Shown here in pieces: positions 10,997 to 23,200 of a DNA stretch of 40,293 nucleotides. Location: the NCBI RefSeq assembly GCF_000003815.2, contig NC_049982.1, positions 24,873,446 to 24,913,738 of the forward strand, in the 5' to 3' direction. The position numbers were made by a program, and so were the translations under genes. Under the pieces are notes generated by a model. It was given only the letters and a program-made list of their open reading frames with translations. It made no database searches and was not told the DNA's origin. This DNA comes from Branchiostoma floridae. Lineage: Eukaryota > Chordata > Leptocardii > Amphioxiformes > Branchiostomatidae. How positions within the stretch are numbered: the stretch's first letter is position 1; each line of letters opens with the position of its first letter.

Positions 10997-13900
10997 AATT
11001 TCACCAGCAGATCTCTGCCGAAGCTGTAAAAAAATGGTAAGAAGTTTGTGTTTTTGTTTTTAAAGTGTAGCGACTTTGTTTGGTTAAATTTCGTTACTAG
11101 AGCATGCTTAGCCGCCTTGAGGCCCAAGACAAATATTTGTTGGCATTGATATCAAAAAGTGGATAGATTGATATTGTTTTTGAGATTACCAGAAGAATTA
11201 CAGACAGGAGGCCGGCTGTTTACTGGTTGATATAACCACTTAGCCTGCCTTATAACGCTGGGGTCATATCTATTTCCAAACCGATACCCGGTCAGGTAGT
11301 TCGCAAAGAACAAATTTAGAAACATATTTTTACTTTTTTTTTGTTTCCGCAAACAGCCCATCCAGACCCTGGATTTAGATTGTGACCTTAGCATTACGGG
11401 TACTTGGGCAGGGGTATTTTCTTTATTTCTTCGTCATATCAACGTAGAAATGGTGTTCATTTTAGGGAGTAATTAGCCATTTATCTAATTTCTACTTGTC
11501 GTCTACTCCAGGCTACGATGAATCTTAGTTTGATGACACTGGCGATGTTGGCCGGCCTTGCGGGGGTTTTCGCTCTTCCAACCGGCTCGTCCGCCGAAGC
11601 TACCGAGGAAAAATACGAGGTGAGGCGTTTTCCATATACTTAAAAAAATATGTTTCTTTTATGCCTTGTTGCTTCGATTATATACCTACCTACCTAGTCC
11701 CTTGACCTCCAGGTCGTTGGGGGGGATTATATAGAAAATATCAAATGGGAACTTCGAAATTGATGTGGGCCTGTTTGGCAAAATTTGGCAAAAACAAGTT
11801 TCCTTCTTTATGAAAAGTACGTGGTCAGGAAGGTTGAACAAATGAATCAACAAAGAGTATTGTGTTTTATGGGACTTCTGCATTTTGCGACACGAGTATT
11901 CGATTTGTTTTGCAATAAACGGCAATTTCTTTGCCGATTTGTACGATTTTCTGTATCGTAGACTTTCTTTGGAGACGGGCGAAAATTGACACGCGGACTC
12001 AGATTTTGTTTTTTGTTTTCTTCTTTTTTAAAGTGATGCCCAATAGATTAATGTAGTGTCTAATGTGCTACTAGTTGTCTGACTCTTTTGTAATGTACCA
12101 AATATCGTCAGCACTTCACCCTGCCGATCAACGAGCGCGGGACGAAGTTTAACGAGGAGGCTGACGTGGACCATGAGGACAAGATAGTGGTCTTCAGCGT
12201 GCCAGACCACAACACCGTGTCCAACAGCAAAGTCATGCTCGACTTTATCAATGTAAGCGTGTGATGTTTTCCTAAGCGTTACCGTTTAAGGATGTGAGAC
12301 ACCCACATTTACAGACAAACAGACAGCCACTTTCCTCTTAAAATCACAAAACCCAGAAATTGTAGGACAAGTGGGACTCTTTTCTTCCTCTGCTTTCAAA
12401 AAAGAAGTCAAACCCAACCTAACTAGATACAGTCATCACAGTCCATTGTTACATTCATATTCCCTATCTTGTTTCTACCATGCACTTGCAAAGAAACTTA
12501 ATATATTGTTTTGTACTCTTATAGTTAAGAAATCTACGCCTACTGTGCCATCTTAGGCTTGAAAATACGTGTCAATTCGTCTATTCCAGAGGAAGGTGAT
12601 GACCCTGTTTGTGGACAAGAACCAGTGCCTGTTGTCCGACATGTCACCAGACATGGCCCCGTTCGAACGTGTGGAAGAGGGACTCAAGCTGGTCTCTGTA
12701 AGTCCTTTTAAGATTTCAGTCTACGCTTCCCAGACTGCCTACGCTGGATGTTGGTATAATTAAAACTTGCCATGGGAGTTTCAAGTTGTCATGGCACTAC
12801 AAGTTTCAACCGGCCGCGCTGTTTCGGGGAAATATTAACATTCTCATGGACAGACTCACCCTTTTGCCAAATTCTATAATCTATTACACCATAGGAAGGC
12901 TAGCTTCTCTTATGGCACTTTATCCAACTTATGATTTGTTTGTATCGCGAGGAAAAGTTTTATTCCACATGCAAAAGTTTGCTAAGATTATGGGCCTCCA
13001 AGCGGGCATAGTGGGGACTTAGTCACAGGATAGCTTTTGCTATCAATATGCTTAGAGCTTCATCGTTGAACAACGGTGACTGATAACAAATGCCCTCAAG
13101 TTGGACAGGCTTATTTTGTTTTACCTGAAAACAGAGTGAATATGCGTGGTGATTTGTATTAAGTGAAGTTCCCATATTCTCAATTCCAGGACCCCGACGT
13201 GCCCACCCGCATCGTCCGTAAGACCTCCGAGGAGACCAACCGACGCGTCCTGCTGGACCAGGTGTGGGACAGGTCCTTCCTGAGCCCGGAGATGCAGAAG
13301 ATGTGTGCCGGGGCGGAGATCCACCGTGTGGAGGAGATCGGAGAGGATCCCGAGATCGAGGAAGGACAGTCAGGTGTGCGATTGCTTCCCTATTTTATTA
13401 GTTACGTACCAAAAAGAAAAATACCCTACTACTGTATACAACTAAAAAGCAGTTTATTTAATGTTAGCAAGTTTGTTTTGTATTTATAACCTTTCACGAG
13501 GTTTCCTTTTGCTAAGTCATGACCCATACTTAGCCCAGTGTGGCATGTGCAATAAAGATATTCTTTCTTCATCCCTGCCTCCCTCCTTCCTTCTTTCCTT
13601 CCTTGCTTCTTTCCTTCCGTCTTTCCCTTTCTTTCCTTCCTTCCTTCCTTCATTTCTTTTCTTTCCTTCCTTCCTTTATTTCTTCCCTTCCTTCCTTCCT
13701 TCCTTCATTCCTTTTCTTTCCTTCTTTCATTCCTTTTCTTTCTTCCCTTCCTCAATTTCTTCCTTTCTGTTGAACTTTTATGATTTTTTTTTTATTTCAG
13801 GTTTAGTTGCTACGTTTGTGTTTGACCCATTTCTGAACAGTTGCGGGTCTTTGGAAACTTTTTTATTCTTCAGAACGACGGACTGATGAAAAAAAAAAAC

Positions 13901-14201
13901 ACTCTCGTTGATTTCATATTAATTTATCTTTATAAATCACCAAATATGTCTTTTTGTCATACCTACATGTACAGAGTCCGACGGTGGTGAGGCTGGGGCT
14001 TCCCGAGTTCGACGGCTAGTAATCAACTGCCCGCCGAACATGTGGATGTGGAGGTGCACCCTCCGTACCAACAGCTGTGTCTACTACTACACTTGCAACA
14101 GTGTTCCCGGGCAACCTGGCGCGGCACCAGACCATCACCGATGCACCAACAACCACCTCTTCTCCGGTAGTGCCTGGCAGTGTACCCCCTTCTGCCCTTG
14201 A
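10997..14201 (+). CDS. Secreted BRICHOS-domain protein with furin site (chondromodulin-like layout)
   Basis: Exons: 10997-11036 (ATG is its last three bases, 11034-11036), 11512-11619, 12112-12252, 12590-12697, 13190-13373 and 13975-14201. All phases agree, giving 256 residues. An N-terminal signal peptide (LMTLAMLAGLAGVFA) is followed by a BRICHOS domain at about residues 55-170. Its hallmarks are the conserved Asp (D81 in MLDFIN) and the two Cys of the family (C97 in KNQCLLSD and C159 in QKMCAG). Then come an acidic linker, a furin-type site RVRR (192-195) and a C-terminal segment with seven Cys (200, 209, 216, 222, 238, 251, 255). BRICHOS domains act as intramolecular chaperones for a C-terminal client that is usually released by a convertase. 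Here the client would be the 61-residue Cys-rich peptide. Chondromodulin/tenomodulin share this order but have a type II membrane anchor rather than a cleaved signal. Exact orthology is unproven. Confidence 0.85.
13561..13770 (+). repeat. Polypyrimidine (CTTC)n-like tract in an intron
   Basis: About 200 bases of almost pure C/T on the + strand (TTCCTTCCTTCC, TTTCTTTCC and variants) in the last intron of the BRICHOS gene. It is a simple-sequence expansion of the kind that can form triplex DNA. ORFs through it (poly Phe/Ser/Leu/Pro) are artefacts. Confidence 0.9.
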
Positions 14202-14598
14202 TAATACCGTGAACATGTACGGTTTGGGGCCTTTTAGAAGCAAAGCCCTTGGCTGTAGTTCTCTAATTCGTGGCTTTAAAATCTGTTCATGGATGGCTGC
14301 ATGCGTAATGTAACCTTTACGCTTTCCATGACCTAATTCTATCATTCTATATTCAACATTGGTGAACAAGTAGGCAACGGTATATTTTCGGTATCTTCTA
14401 GTAGAAAATTCGCAGTTATTTCACGCTTCACGCCTGCGTCATCATACATCATTGATTTTAATAATTCAGATAGAATCTACATGTATGACATATTTGATTT
14501 GATCTGTTCAAAATTGAGCAACAACGCTAAGATGACTTTTTTGTCGCTTGGTGTGTTCGGGTACTTGTGTCACTACGTATTATACTCATGTGATCCTT

Positions 14599-14604
14599 AA
14601 TAAA
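14599..14604 (+). terminator. AATAAA polyadenylation signal of the BRICHOS gene
   Basis: Canonical AATAAA about 400 bases after the stop codon at 14199-14201, followed by a T/G-rich stretch (TTCCTTGTGTTTTTTTTG) of the kind that follows cleavage sites. Confidence 0.7.
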
Positions 14605-17269
14605 ACGAAATATATTCCGTTACATATAATGTTTCCTTGTGTTTTTTTTGTTAAGCAATACGTACGTATTCATATTTAAATGACCATATCTTAGGATCGA
14701 ACGATTTTCATATTGCCTGTAGCTAGTAATTATAATTTCAAACACATTTCAAGCCCCACTCGTTCTGTCATTCCCAAAGTGCCAGTCAATAATAATATGA
14801 CGAAATCAACAAACAGTATCTTTTGAATATTCGGTTCATTCACTAATTTTTATTAAATGCGACCATGTCCATGTGATGTATACAAGCCTATCTATTGGTA
14901 GTTGAAATGTGAATTTCTACCATGCCCCTCCATAATTTCAAATGGAATATCCCAACGACCCCCATCAATTAGCAGGTTTCGACGTGCCCCTTGCGTGACG
15001 GTTTAATTATAGCTGTGTACAGAAACTAGACTAAATGACTTTAAACGCCATCGGGTTTTAAAACCTTGTGACGGGCAAAACGCCAGACAGGGCTGTTCAA
15101 TATGGCGGTTTAATAAGTAAGCACGAAAAGAATTTAGGTTGTCGCGTCGTATTCTTTACCAGATTGACTATGCTGGATAGCATTATAGGGAGAATAATTT
15201 GACAGCCAGGGGAGTTTTGCTACCAGAGGTGTTGGTCGGCCGCCCGGAGGGGAACATGAACCTAAAAGCGTGGACTGACTCCAATAACCCGATGTTTTGC
15301 CGAATTCTACGATCCCCGCACCCCCGTAGGAAGGCTTGGCGGAGGCTAGCCTCGTCGATGGAGACTTAAACTGACACGTTAAAGACGTACAGGTAAGCAT
15401 GTTTTGTGCGTATCTTGGCTCGGGCAAGACGAAAGCTACAGATATATGCTAATTCGTGTTAGTGACAAAACACGTGGTGATGTTATATACCAGTTATATA
15501 TATGGCTTCCCTAGGGCGAAACAATTAGCTGACCTACTCCCAGGCCCCTACGTTTCAGATGGCCGGGATGAATGCAACACAATCGTTTAAAAATGACTGA
15601 ATTTATACAAAAAAGTACTTGTAGCACATCATAAGGACAATGAAGCGTACTAGTGGGCTTGTAACGTTACATGTGTGATTGGTCTTAAACCCTGGATAGA
15701 TAGGAACTGAACCCAAGACCTGTTAATTTCTTCAAACTTAAGCTTCCGCCGGAACTCATTTTCGAACTCGTACGTATATTATACTATTAGCTAGCCAGAA
15801 AGTCTACTTTTCTTTTTAACCCACTAGTTGGTTTTACTTCAAATAAACATTTCTCTGGTATGATATTCAATATATGAACTTGTAACAAAGTTTGAATCTA
15901 TCTGCCATAATCTGAACGGCAAGAATGAAGCTGGAGATCTGCCTTTTATTTATCTATTTTATCTAGTTGGACAGATCTTCTAGCTGGTCTCACTTTAAAG
16001 GAAACAATTGAAGTATAAAGAAATTATAACATATCTCTTTAAATGCACAAACATCATGGCAACGTACCTCGAATGGACACAGCACTGGCTTTGGTTTACT
16101 AAATGTTCGTTCTTGATTTGACGTACCTGCTCTGAAGTCTTGCCTCACCATGCTCCACTCAAAACAAGGTGCTTAAACAGAGAAGAGGCATGCAGCTAAG
16201 ATTTTGCACGAAGGTAAAAAATGTATAAAATATACTTCAGTTCGTTGATCTGACCTAGATGTTAGATTGATAAGTTAACCGTGACAGTACAATCTCGGAG
16301 TGTTGTCCCCATGGTATTTCGTGTCACGTAAGGAACACGTGACCTGATCCAATGCTATGATTGGCTAATATGATATAGTTCAAAAGGTGTCTGACCTATA
16401 TACAAGGTGTTGTTTTGCGTATTACGAAAGGTCACTAAACATACAAGCAAGGTGTACGGATTTGGTTGTAGGTGTTAAAAGATTCCTAAAATAACATGGC
16501 CTTCTCCGAGCAACCTTCCTACAAGCCCTTTCAAACACCTGGTCCTTGGCGCGTACCCACCTAGTTTATTTTTCAACATTTTTGAAAGGGCAAAAATATA
16601 AAAACAATGGACAGTAGCTAATAGCTCGTATTGCAGGATTGTATACTAATAATGTATGCGGTTTCTATTCTTTTTGGTGATTTTTAGTATTATACAACGT
16701 ATAGTAAAAATGTATGTAACGTTGATGGGACCTCTCAGACCACGACATACTAGTCAAAAGATGTAAATTTAGAAATGCATTATAGGAGGTCTGACAGCGT
16801 AACCTGCAAATGAGGCTACTTGTGGCAACGGTAACGTCGTCATCGTTCCCGTAAGTGTTGTCAGCTACGATAGGTACGGTTGTTTGAAACAGCTCTATAG
16901 TTGGACCATTGCTTTGTGTATATATGTATGTATATATGTGTAAATTCTGTAAATTCCTCGTAAGTCTTGATACAAGTCTTATTGTCCAATGTATCAAAAC
17001 TGCTGAAGGTACGTTCCGAGTAAGTTTTGGTTGTACCACACAAGATATCGCTGTTGAGTAATACAACAAGCGGGTTCGATCGAGACGGGGCCCGAGCAAT
17101 GGCGGGCACCATCTACGTTCGTTCTGTGACAGCAACGCAAGCATCGGATCATGTTAGGATTTGTTGAGGGTATACTGCAGCTTTTTGTAATCCTATTCTG
17201 ATGGTTAGGATTGAACGAACATGGAGTATCTAACACTTATTTCTGTCCTATGGTTTTCAGCACAGAGAC
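14605..17269. other. Intergenic between BRICHOS gene and convertase
   Basis: No supported coding exon. It contains one copy of a dispersed repeat (15158-15349) and an E-box CACGTG near 16337. The acceptor-like TATGGTTTTCAG ends at 17260, ten bases before the convertase ATG, and suggests that the convertase has a 5' UTR exon somewhere in this region. Confidence 0.45.
15158..15349 (+). repeat. Dispersed repeat, copy 1
   Basis: It matches 30932-31120 in the same orientation: ACCAGA-TTGAC, a GGATAGCATTATAGGGAG-like block, GGAGGGGAACATGAACC, the exact shared stretch TTTTGCCGAATTCTACGATC, and GGCGGAGGCTA. Divergence between the copies is moderate, with indels. It encodes no convincing protein and is probably an old non-autonomous interspersed element. 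Confidence 0.65.
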
Positions 17270-20200
17270 ATGCATGTGATACATACTGTGTTCCTGTCGT
17301 TGCTTGTAAACATGGTGACCAGTTACAAGCCAACTCCTGAAAAGGCCTGGTCAGTCCAGTTGGAAGGGGGAAGGGAGGAGGCGCTGAGGATAGCAAACAA
17401 GACAGGGGCGACCCTGGTTAAAATGGTTCGGTAATTTTTCCCTCTGAGTTCGAAAAGTATTCGGTTTGTTTGGCAATGTTTATAGCGTAGTGTTTGAGTT
17501 CAGGTTTCTTCTCATAGACGTCTGTCTGGGAGTTACATTGCATATTACGTATGGTGTATTGGAGATTATAAACGAGTTATACAGATACAAGGCGGAAGCG
17601 GTTTTAACATTACTACTACCTTATATATATGTTACATATTCACTGCCGGCGTAACCGAATAAATGCATGCATGCACTGTGTCGGTGCGAGTATTGCACTA
17701 ATCATGTCTTCAATTGTGTCTTATGTTTGTTTTAAAGAGATTAGCTTGAAAGAAATTGCACAATAGGATTTATTGATCCTACACATTTTGCATAAGTGTA
17801 TTGTTGTAGAAATATGTACTGATTATAATGTTATAGTAGCTTGGCTGTACAGATGATATTTTCTTACAGATCTTTGGAGAGTTCTACCTCTTTCGGGAGG
17901 GACAGGCTAGACCAGCGCGTCTGAGGAACATTAAAATGGAAAATATCTTGAAAGCCGAAGATTCAGTAAGTTTGTTTTGATATCTAATATCTAATCATTT
18001 AGCTAGGTACCTCTTCCTCAGAAATATAAGTCTTTGTGTATTAAAAGAAGAAGACTACGCATGGTTCGTTTTATTTTTGCAATATGATATTGCGTAAATC
18101 AATATTAGTAAAATATGTCTGAAAACAATGAGTTCAATACGTTCAATTAAACTGAATTCATATATAATATAATACCATATTTTGTTTTCTCTTGAATCAG
18201 CTATCATTTTCGTTTTCTGAATGATGACATGCTTACAATGTTTTTAATTTGTATTATTAAGGTAAAAATGGTAAAAGAAGACGCACTACACACACGACAA
18301 CTTTATGTACACCAGGAGGGACATCAAGGTGTGGTTTTGAACGACCCAATGTGGAGCTCACAGACATATTTGGTGAGTTGTTAGACAAATACAGCAACTG
18401 ATTTTAAAAAAATGCAGACGATACAATCAGCTCAAATGTGATCCAATAAGACTATTTCATGAATCGTTCTATGCATTTAAGGAAACTTCTGACGTTTTCA
18501 TAATGTGTAACTTGTATGCAGTGAACAGTAAGGCGAGTATATCATCGAACACTCTACTTTTTCGAATTCTATCGAAGATAAACTAACTTCAAAAATTTTG
18601 GACATTAATACTTATTGTTTATTACATTATGTTACTGTCTATATATTTAATCGAAGAGTCCTTCTATTCTACAGCACGGTGGACCAGTACACATGAACGT
18701 CCTCCCAGCCTGGGAGAGAACACGGAAGGGGGAGGGGGTTGTGGTGGGGGTGATCGATGATGGGATATTCACCAACCAACCGGACCTGCGAGATAACCTG
18801 GTGAGTAGAGCAATAACTCACTCCTGCACATCATTTTGAAACTGTATGAGAGGTAATTGAATATTGTTTGCAAGGAGCCACTTAAGGCCAGAGAGACTTA
18901 CTGCACATGATAACAAAACAAAACTATGAGCATCAGGTAATGTAGTCTGCTGCCATAGTATATTTGTTACTACAAAGGGCATTTACGGTTTTGCCGATTG
19001 ACCAATACAAAATTAATGAACATATTTGGTTTGAAAAGTAGGGTGGAACACAGAACGATGTTTTCAAAAAGCATACCCCTGAAAATAGTATGATTCAGTG
19101 TCTAATTAGTTTACAAAATATGTAATTTCTGATGTGTGTATATATATATATTATATACCTACTCTTATATAATGATGACAATGTAGGAAGTCGTTGGATT
19201 TTTTTCGTTAAATTGAATATACGTATTTATGTATTGATAGAAATATATTGCTATTGCTTACCGCGTACCTTCTTTGGATAAAACAAGTCAATTGATGTAG
19301 GAAAATTTACGTATTGTAATATGTTTGCATTGATACAGCAATTACCTAAAGCAATTACTACCTTGGCGAAAATCCAAGTATTACCTTTGCTTATATCTGA
19401 TCTTAGTACTAATCTCTTTGTGGATTTATTAGTTGGGGATTAGTGTGAACTGTGTCAACTTAGACTTATGAATAATTTCTTCCATCATAATACAGGATTT
19501 AGGTTTATCATATGATATTTTTGAAGAGACCACAGACCCAACACCCAACATAGAACAATTAAGGTAATCAGACACATTTATTTCTTTAAATTTCAGTAGA
19601 AACATTGCAGATGCACTCGATATTTTGAATAAGACAATATTACATTATTTTATCACATGTTGAATAACAACATTCTATAGCTGACTTTGAAATATGTTGA
19701 ACTTTAGATAATTCTAATCTAAAGACATTTTATAAAAAATACTCATTCAATCTATGTCATCTATGTCATAGGTGATGATCGGAGCTTTTATTTTTATTTT
19801 GGCAGCTTCTTTTCATATGGTTACACCCTCAATTTGTTATCTTCGAGTTTTACGTACACATACACTAGTGAATCGTGCTAGTGGCATTTAGTTGCCACTA
19901 ATTATAAGAATGTCAGACACTTGAATTAAAAGTTTCAGTTGTATTCTACTTAACAACGCTATAAAAAGAACGAAGAGAACACCATTGTAAAAGAATTGTT
20001 GTTTTCTCTAGCCATGGTACCAACTGTGCAGGAATTATCGCAGCAGTCCACAACAACAGCTTCTGTGGTGTTGGAGTGGCTTATAAGGCCAAGGTTGCAG
20101 GTAAAACACCTTCCTTTTTTTTTCTATTTTACATTGTGTATCAGCTCTATACTTTGGACGGCAATTCCATACCCTGCACTTTCCAAACTCAATATCATTT

Positions 20201-23200
20201 CATTTGACATTTCAGCAAAGAGTGTTTCGATCTGTTAATAAGACTTGTTGCATGTTGTGGCAAGAGAAAAGGAGATAGAGATGTGGCTGCCCCATATACT
20301 ACATGGTAATTGTGTTAAACTGTGTTATTTGGAAATAAATCTCCCCTGCCTTTCTTGCAACGAACTTCTTAGCAACCAAGCAGTTTGTCTAAAATATAAA
20401 ATCGCCATGGAATAAGAAATAATAACATCCGAAAATTTCCTCACGATTAGGCAATGATATGATTGTCTACATTCCTTTTATAAGGATTGTTTGGCTGTGA
20501 CTCTTCTCCTCTCTTCACCACAGGTATCAAGATGTTCAGTGGCGCTATCACAGACATCTCCGATGCCCAGGAGGCGTCAGCCCTGAGTCATGAGCACCAG
20601 CACATCAGTATCTACTCCTGCAGCTGGGGACCGTCAGACTGGAACAACGCACTGGAAGGTCCTGATACTGTCGCTAGGGAGGCACTGGTCATGGCTGCAC
20701 GAGAGGTGGGGATAAATTTATAACATGACAAATAAATGAATGCCCAGTGTAGAACAACGTGGCAAGAACTGTCTGAACTGTCTGTAGCCACCACGCATCA
20801 ACAAATGATGCATGCTAACGATTGATTGAAAGAAATGATTAAAAAAAAAGTGAATAGATCTACTTTTATGACTTTTTAGTTATACCAACATTTTTTCCTC
20901 TTTAAAGGAGTGGCTAATTGATGTTTCATCGAGTCAAATTTGCATTTTTTTAAATTTTATGTCTTTAGCTAGTCATACCAATAAATTCTGAAGTAGATTT
21001 TCCTTTACTCTTTGAAAGGGTAGCTTATTGATGTTTCATCGAGTCAAAATGGCATTTTCAATGTCTTAGCTAGTCATACCAATAGATTCTGAAGTAGATT
21101 TTCCTTTACTCGTTGAAAGGGTAGCTTATTCGTCGAGTAAAAGATTGCAAATTTAATGCCTTTAGTCATACCAATAGAAGCAAATTTTATTTTACACGTT
21201 GAAAGGGTATACTTAGTTTATTGAGGTCCTGTCGAGTGAAAAATTGCATTTTTAATGTCATAATAGCAGTGAGCATTTTTGTAGAAACCATACTGCCTCA
21301 TCTAATAGCCTAGTTGAAAAGTAGCATTCAGTTACAGACAGAAAGAATGTGATTCAGAATTCTAATATAAAGAGCTCCACACAAAGGTTGCTACATGACT
21401 AAGACATTTATTTCGTGTATTTCAGGGTCGGGATGGAAAAGGTTCCATCTTTGTGTTCTCCACCGGTAATGGTGGAACGTACGGTGACAGCTGTGCCTAC
21501 AATGGCTACATCAACACCAACAACACCATCGGCATCGGTGGGCTGCTGCAGGATGGTTCCATCCCCAGTTTTGCTGAGGCCTGCACCAGTGTGTTTGCTG
21601 TGACGTATAGTAGAGACTACACAGGAGACACGGCCAATTTGGTAAGCTCTAATATTGCTCGCTACATGTACTAGTATTGGAACATACACTTACTCGCTAC
21701 AACGAGCTAGCTCAGCCCCATTTTTATTTAAATGTTTCTTTCCAATTCGTCCTGAACTTTATTTCTTTTTATATATGGACATTTCTGGATCTTGCATTAG
21801 ATTTAGGAACGGCAACAGAAAACTGACGCCAATCTTTGTTCATAATCTGCACAATATCCACATGACCACTTCAGAATCTTAACCCCTCAATATTCTGAAC
21901 ACATAAATTTGACACAGCCGATGGAAGTGCCAAGGTTTAGTGATATTTTTCGTGTCAAGTAAACCTATGCATAACTATTTCATAAACACAGGCCGTTAAA
22001 AGGCAAGGTCTGGTTTCTACTCTCCCGATTTGTTTCGACACTAACATTATATGTACAATTTGTATCCCAGGTTGTTCCCTACAGATCATCAGGCTGCCGG
22101 ACATCCGTCTCTGGAACGTCTCCTGCTGCGGCAATGGCAGCTGGTGTCTTCTCACTCGTGCTTAGTGCTAAGTAAATAACATCTGTTTTGAAACTAAACG
22201 TATACAATTGAATGTCATTGAATACTCTAACATTTATTTTTACATTCACTGTCTTTTCAATCCTGATGTCTGAATAAGATTTCGAATGTTCCAGTGACGG
22301 ACTGTCAGTACGAGATGTTCAACATCTGGTCACCAGAACCTCCAAGAACTCTGGGATCTGTGGGCAGACCTGGAAGGAAAACTCGGCTGGATTCAGAGGT
22401 CAGTTGAGTTTACTACATTGCTTGCACCTAGGCGCTACTAACGGTTGAGGCTAATCTACCGATCAGATGGTTGATCAAACCGCATGTCGAATACGTCATT
22501 TGTTCGCTTTGGAAATCATTTTTGTGTATACATGTCTCCAATGAACATGAGTTCGATGCTACTGTTTCAATGGTTACATATTAATGAAAAAAAATGGTCT
22601 ACATTTTTCCAAACCAGTGAGTGACTACTGTGGATTTGGTCTGCTCGATGCTGGAGAATTGACAGCAATGGCTGCCAACTGGAAGTCTGTACCTGACCAA
22701 GTCAGCTGCACTGAGGAAGGGGGAAGTCTACGGTAAAGATATAATTCCTTTTTATTTTTAAGAAACCTGTGAAAAAAATACATTAAACTTTGTCTTCTTC
22801 CATTGTGGTACATCGCATAATAGCACGCATCAGAAAAAGACAGACTTCTCCCCATTAAACTTTTTGCTAGGAGGCGGAAGAGTCTCATAAACTATGATAA
22901 AGTCTGGAGTAGCCACAGCTTCATCGCGGACTATGATGTTACACTTTCGGAACAGCTCGAATAAGGCACTTCTTCTTAAGAAACATATTGAATCTTTAAT
23001 ATTAATGGCAAGATCTAATATCCAAAAGGCATGAAGAAACTTGCATCTAACCAATACTGGAGGAAAATGTTTGTGACTAATCCAAATTTATTTAATGGTT
23101 ACAAAAAGTTAAGTTTCTTTATCATACCTTTCATCACCTTTCATTCATGCTAATATCCCGAATTCCTTGTTTTCCTCTCCAGTGTAAACATTCCCCAAAG

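Noticed and set aside
13461-13886. 141-codon ORF rich in Phe, Ser and Pro, and its relatives
   Set aside because: It is the translation of the (CTTC)n tract inside an intron.
17034-17100. tRNA-like B box (GGGTTCGATCG) near 17072
   Set aside because: I could not find a matching A box or fold a cloverleaf around it, so no tRNA or SINE is called.
16665-17144. 159-codon minus-strand ORF with two overlapping ORFs in the other minus frames
   Set aside because: Three frames open over the same stretch, with low-complexity stretches (HIYTYIYTQ) from a TATATG run. No family was recognised. It would be worth revisiting only with transcript support.
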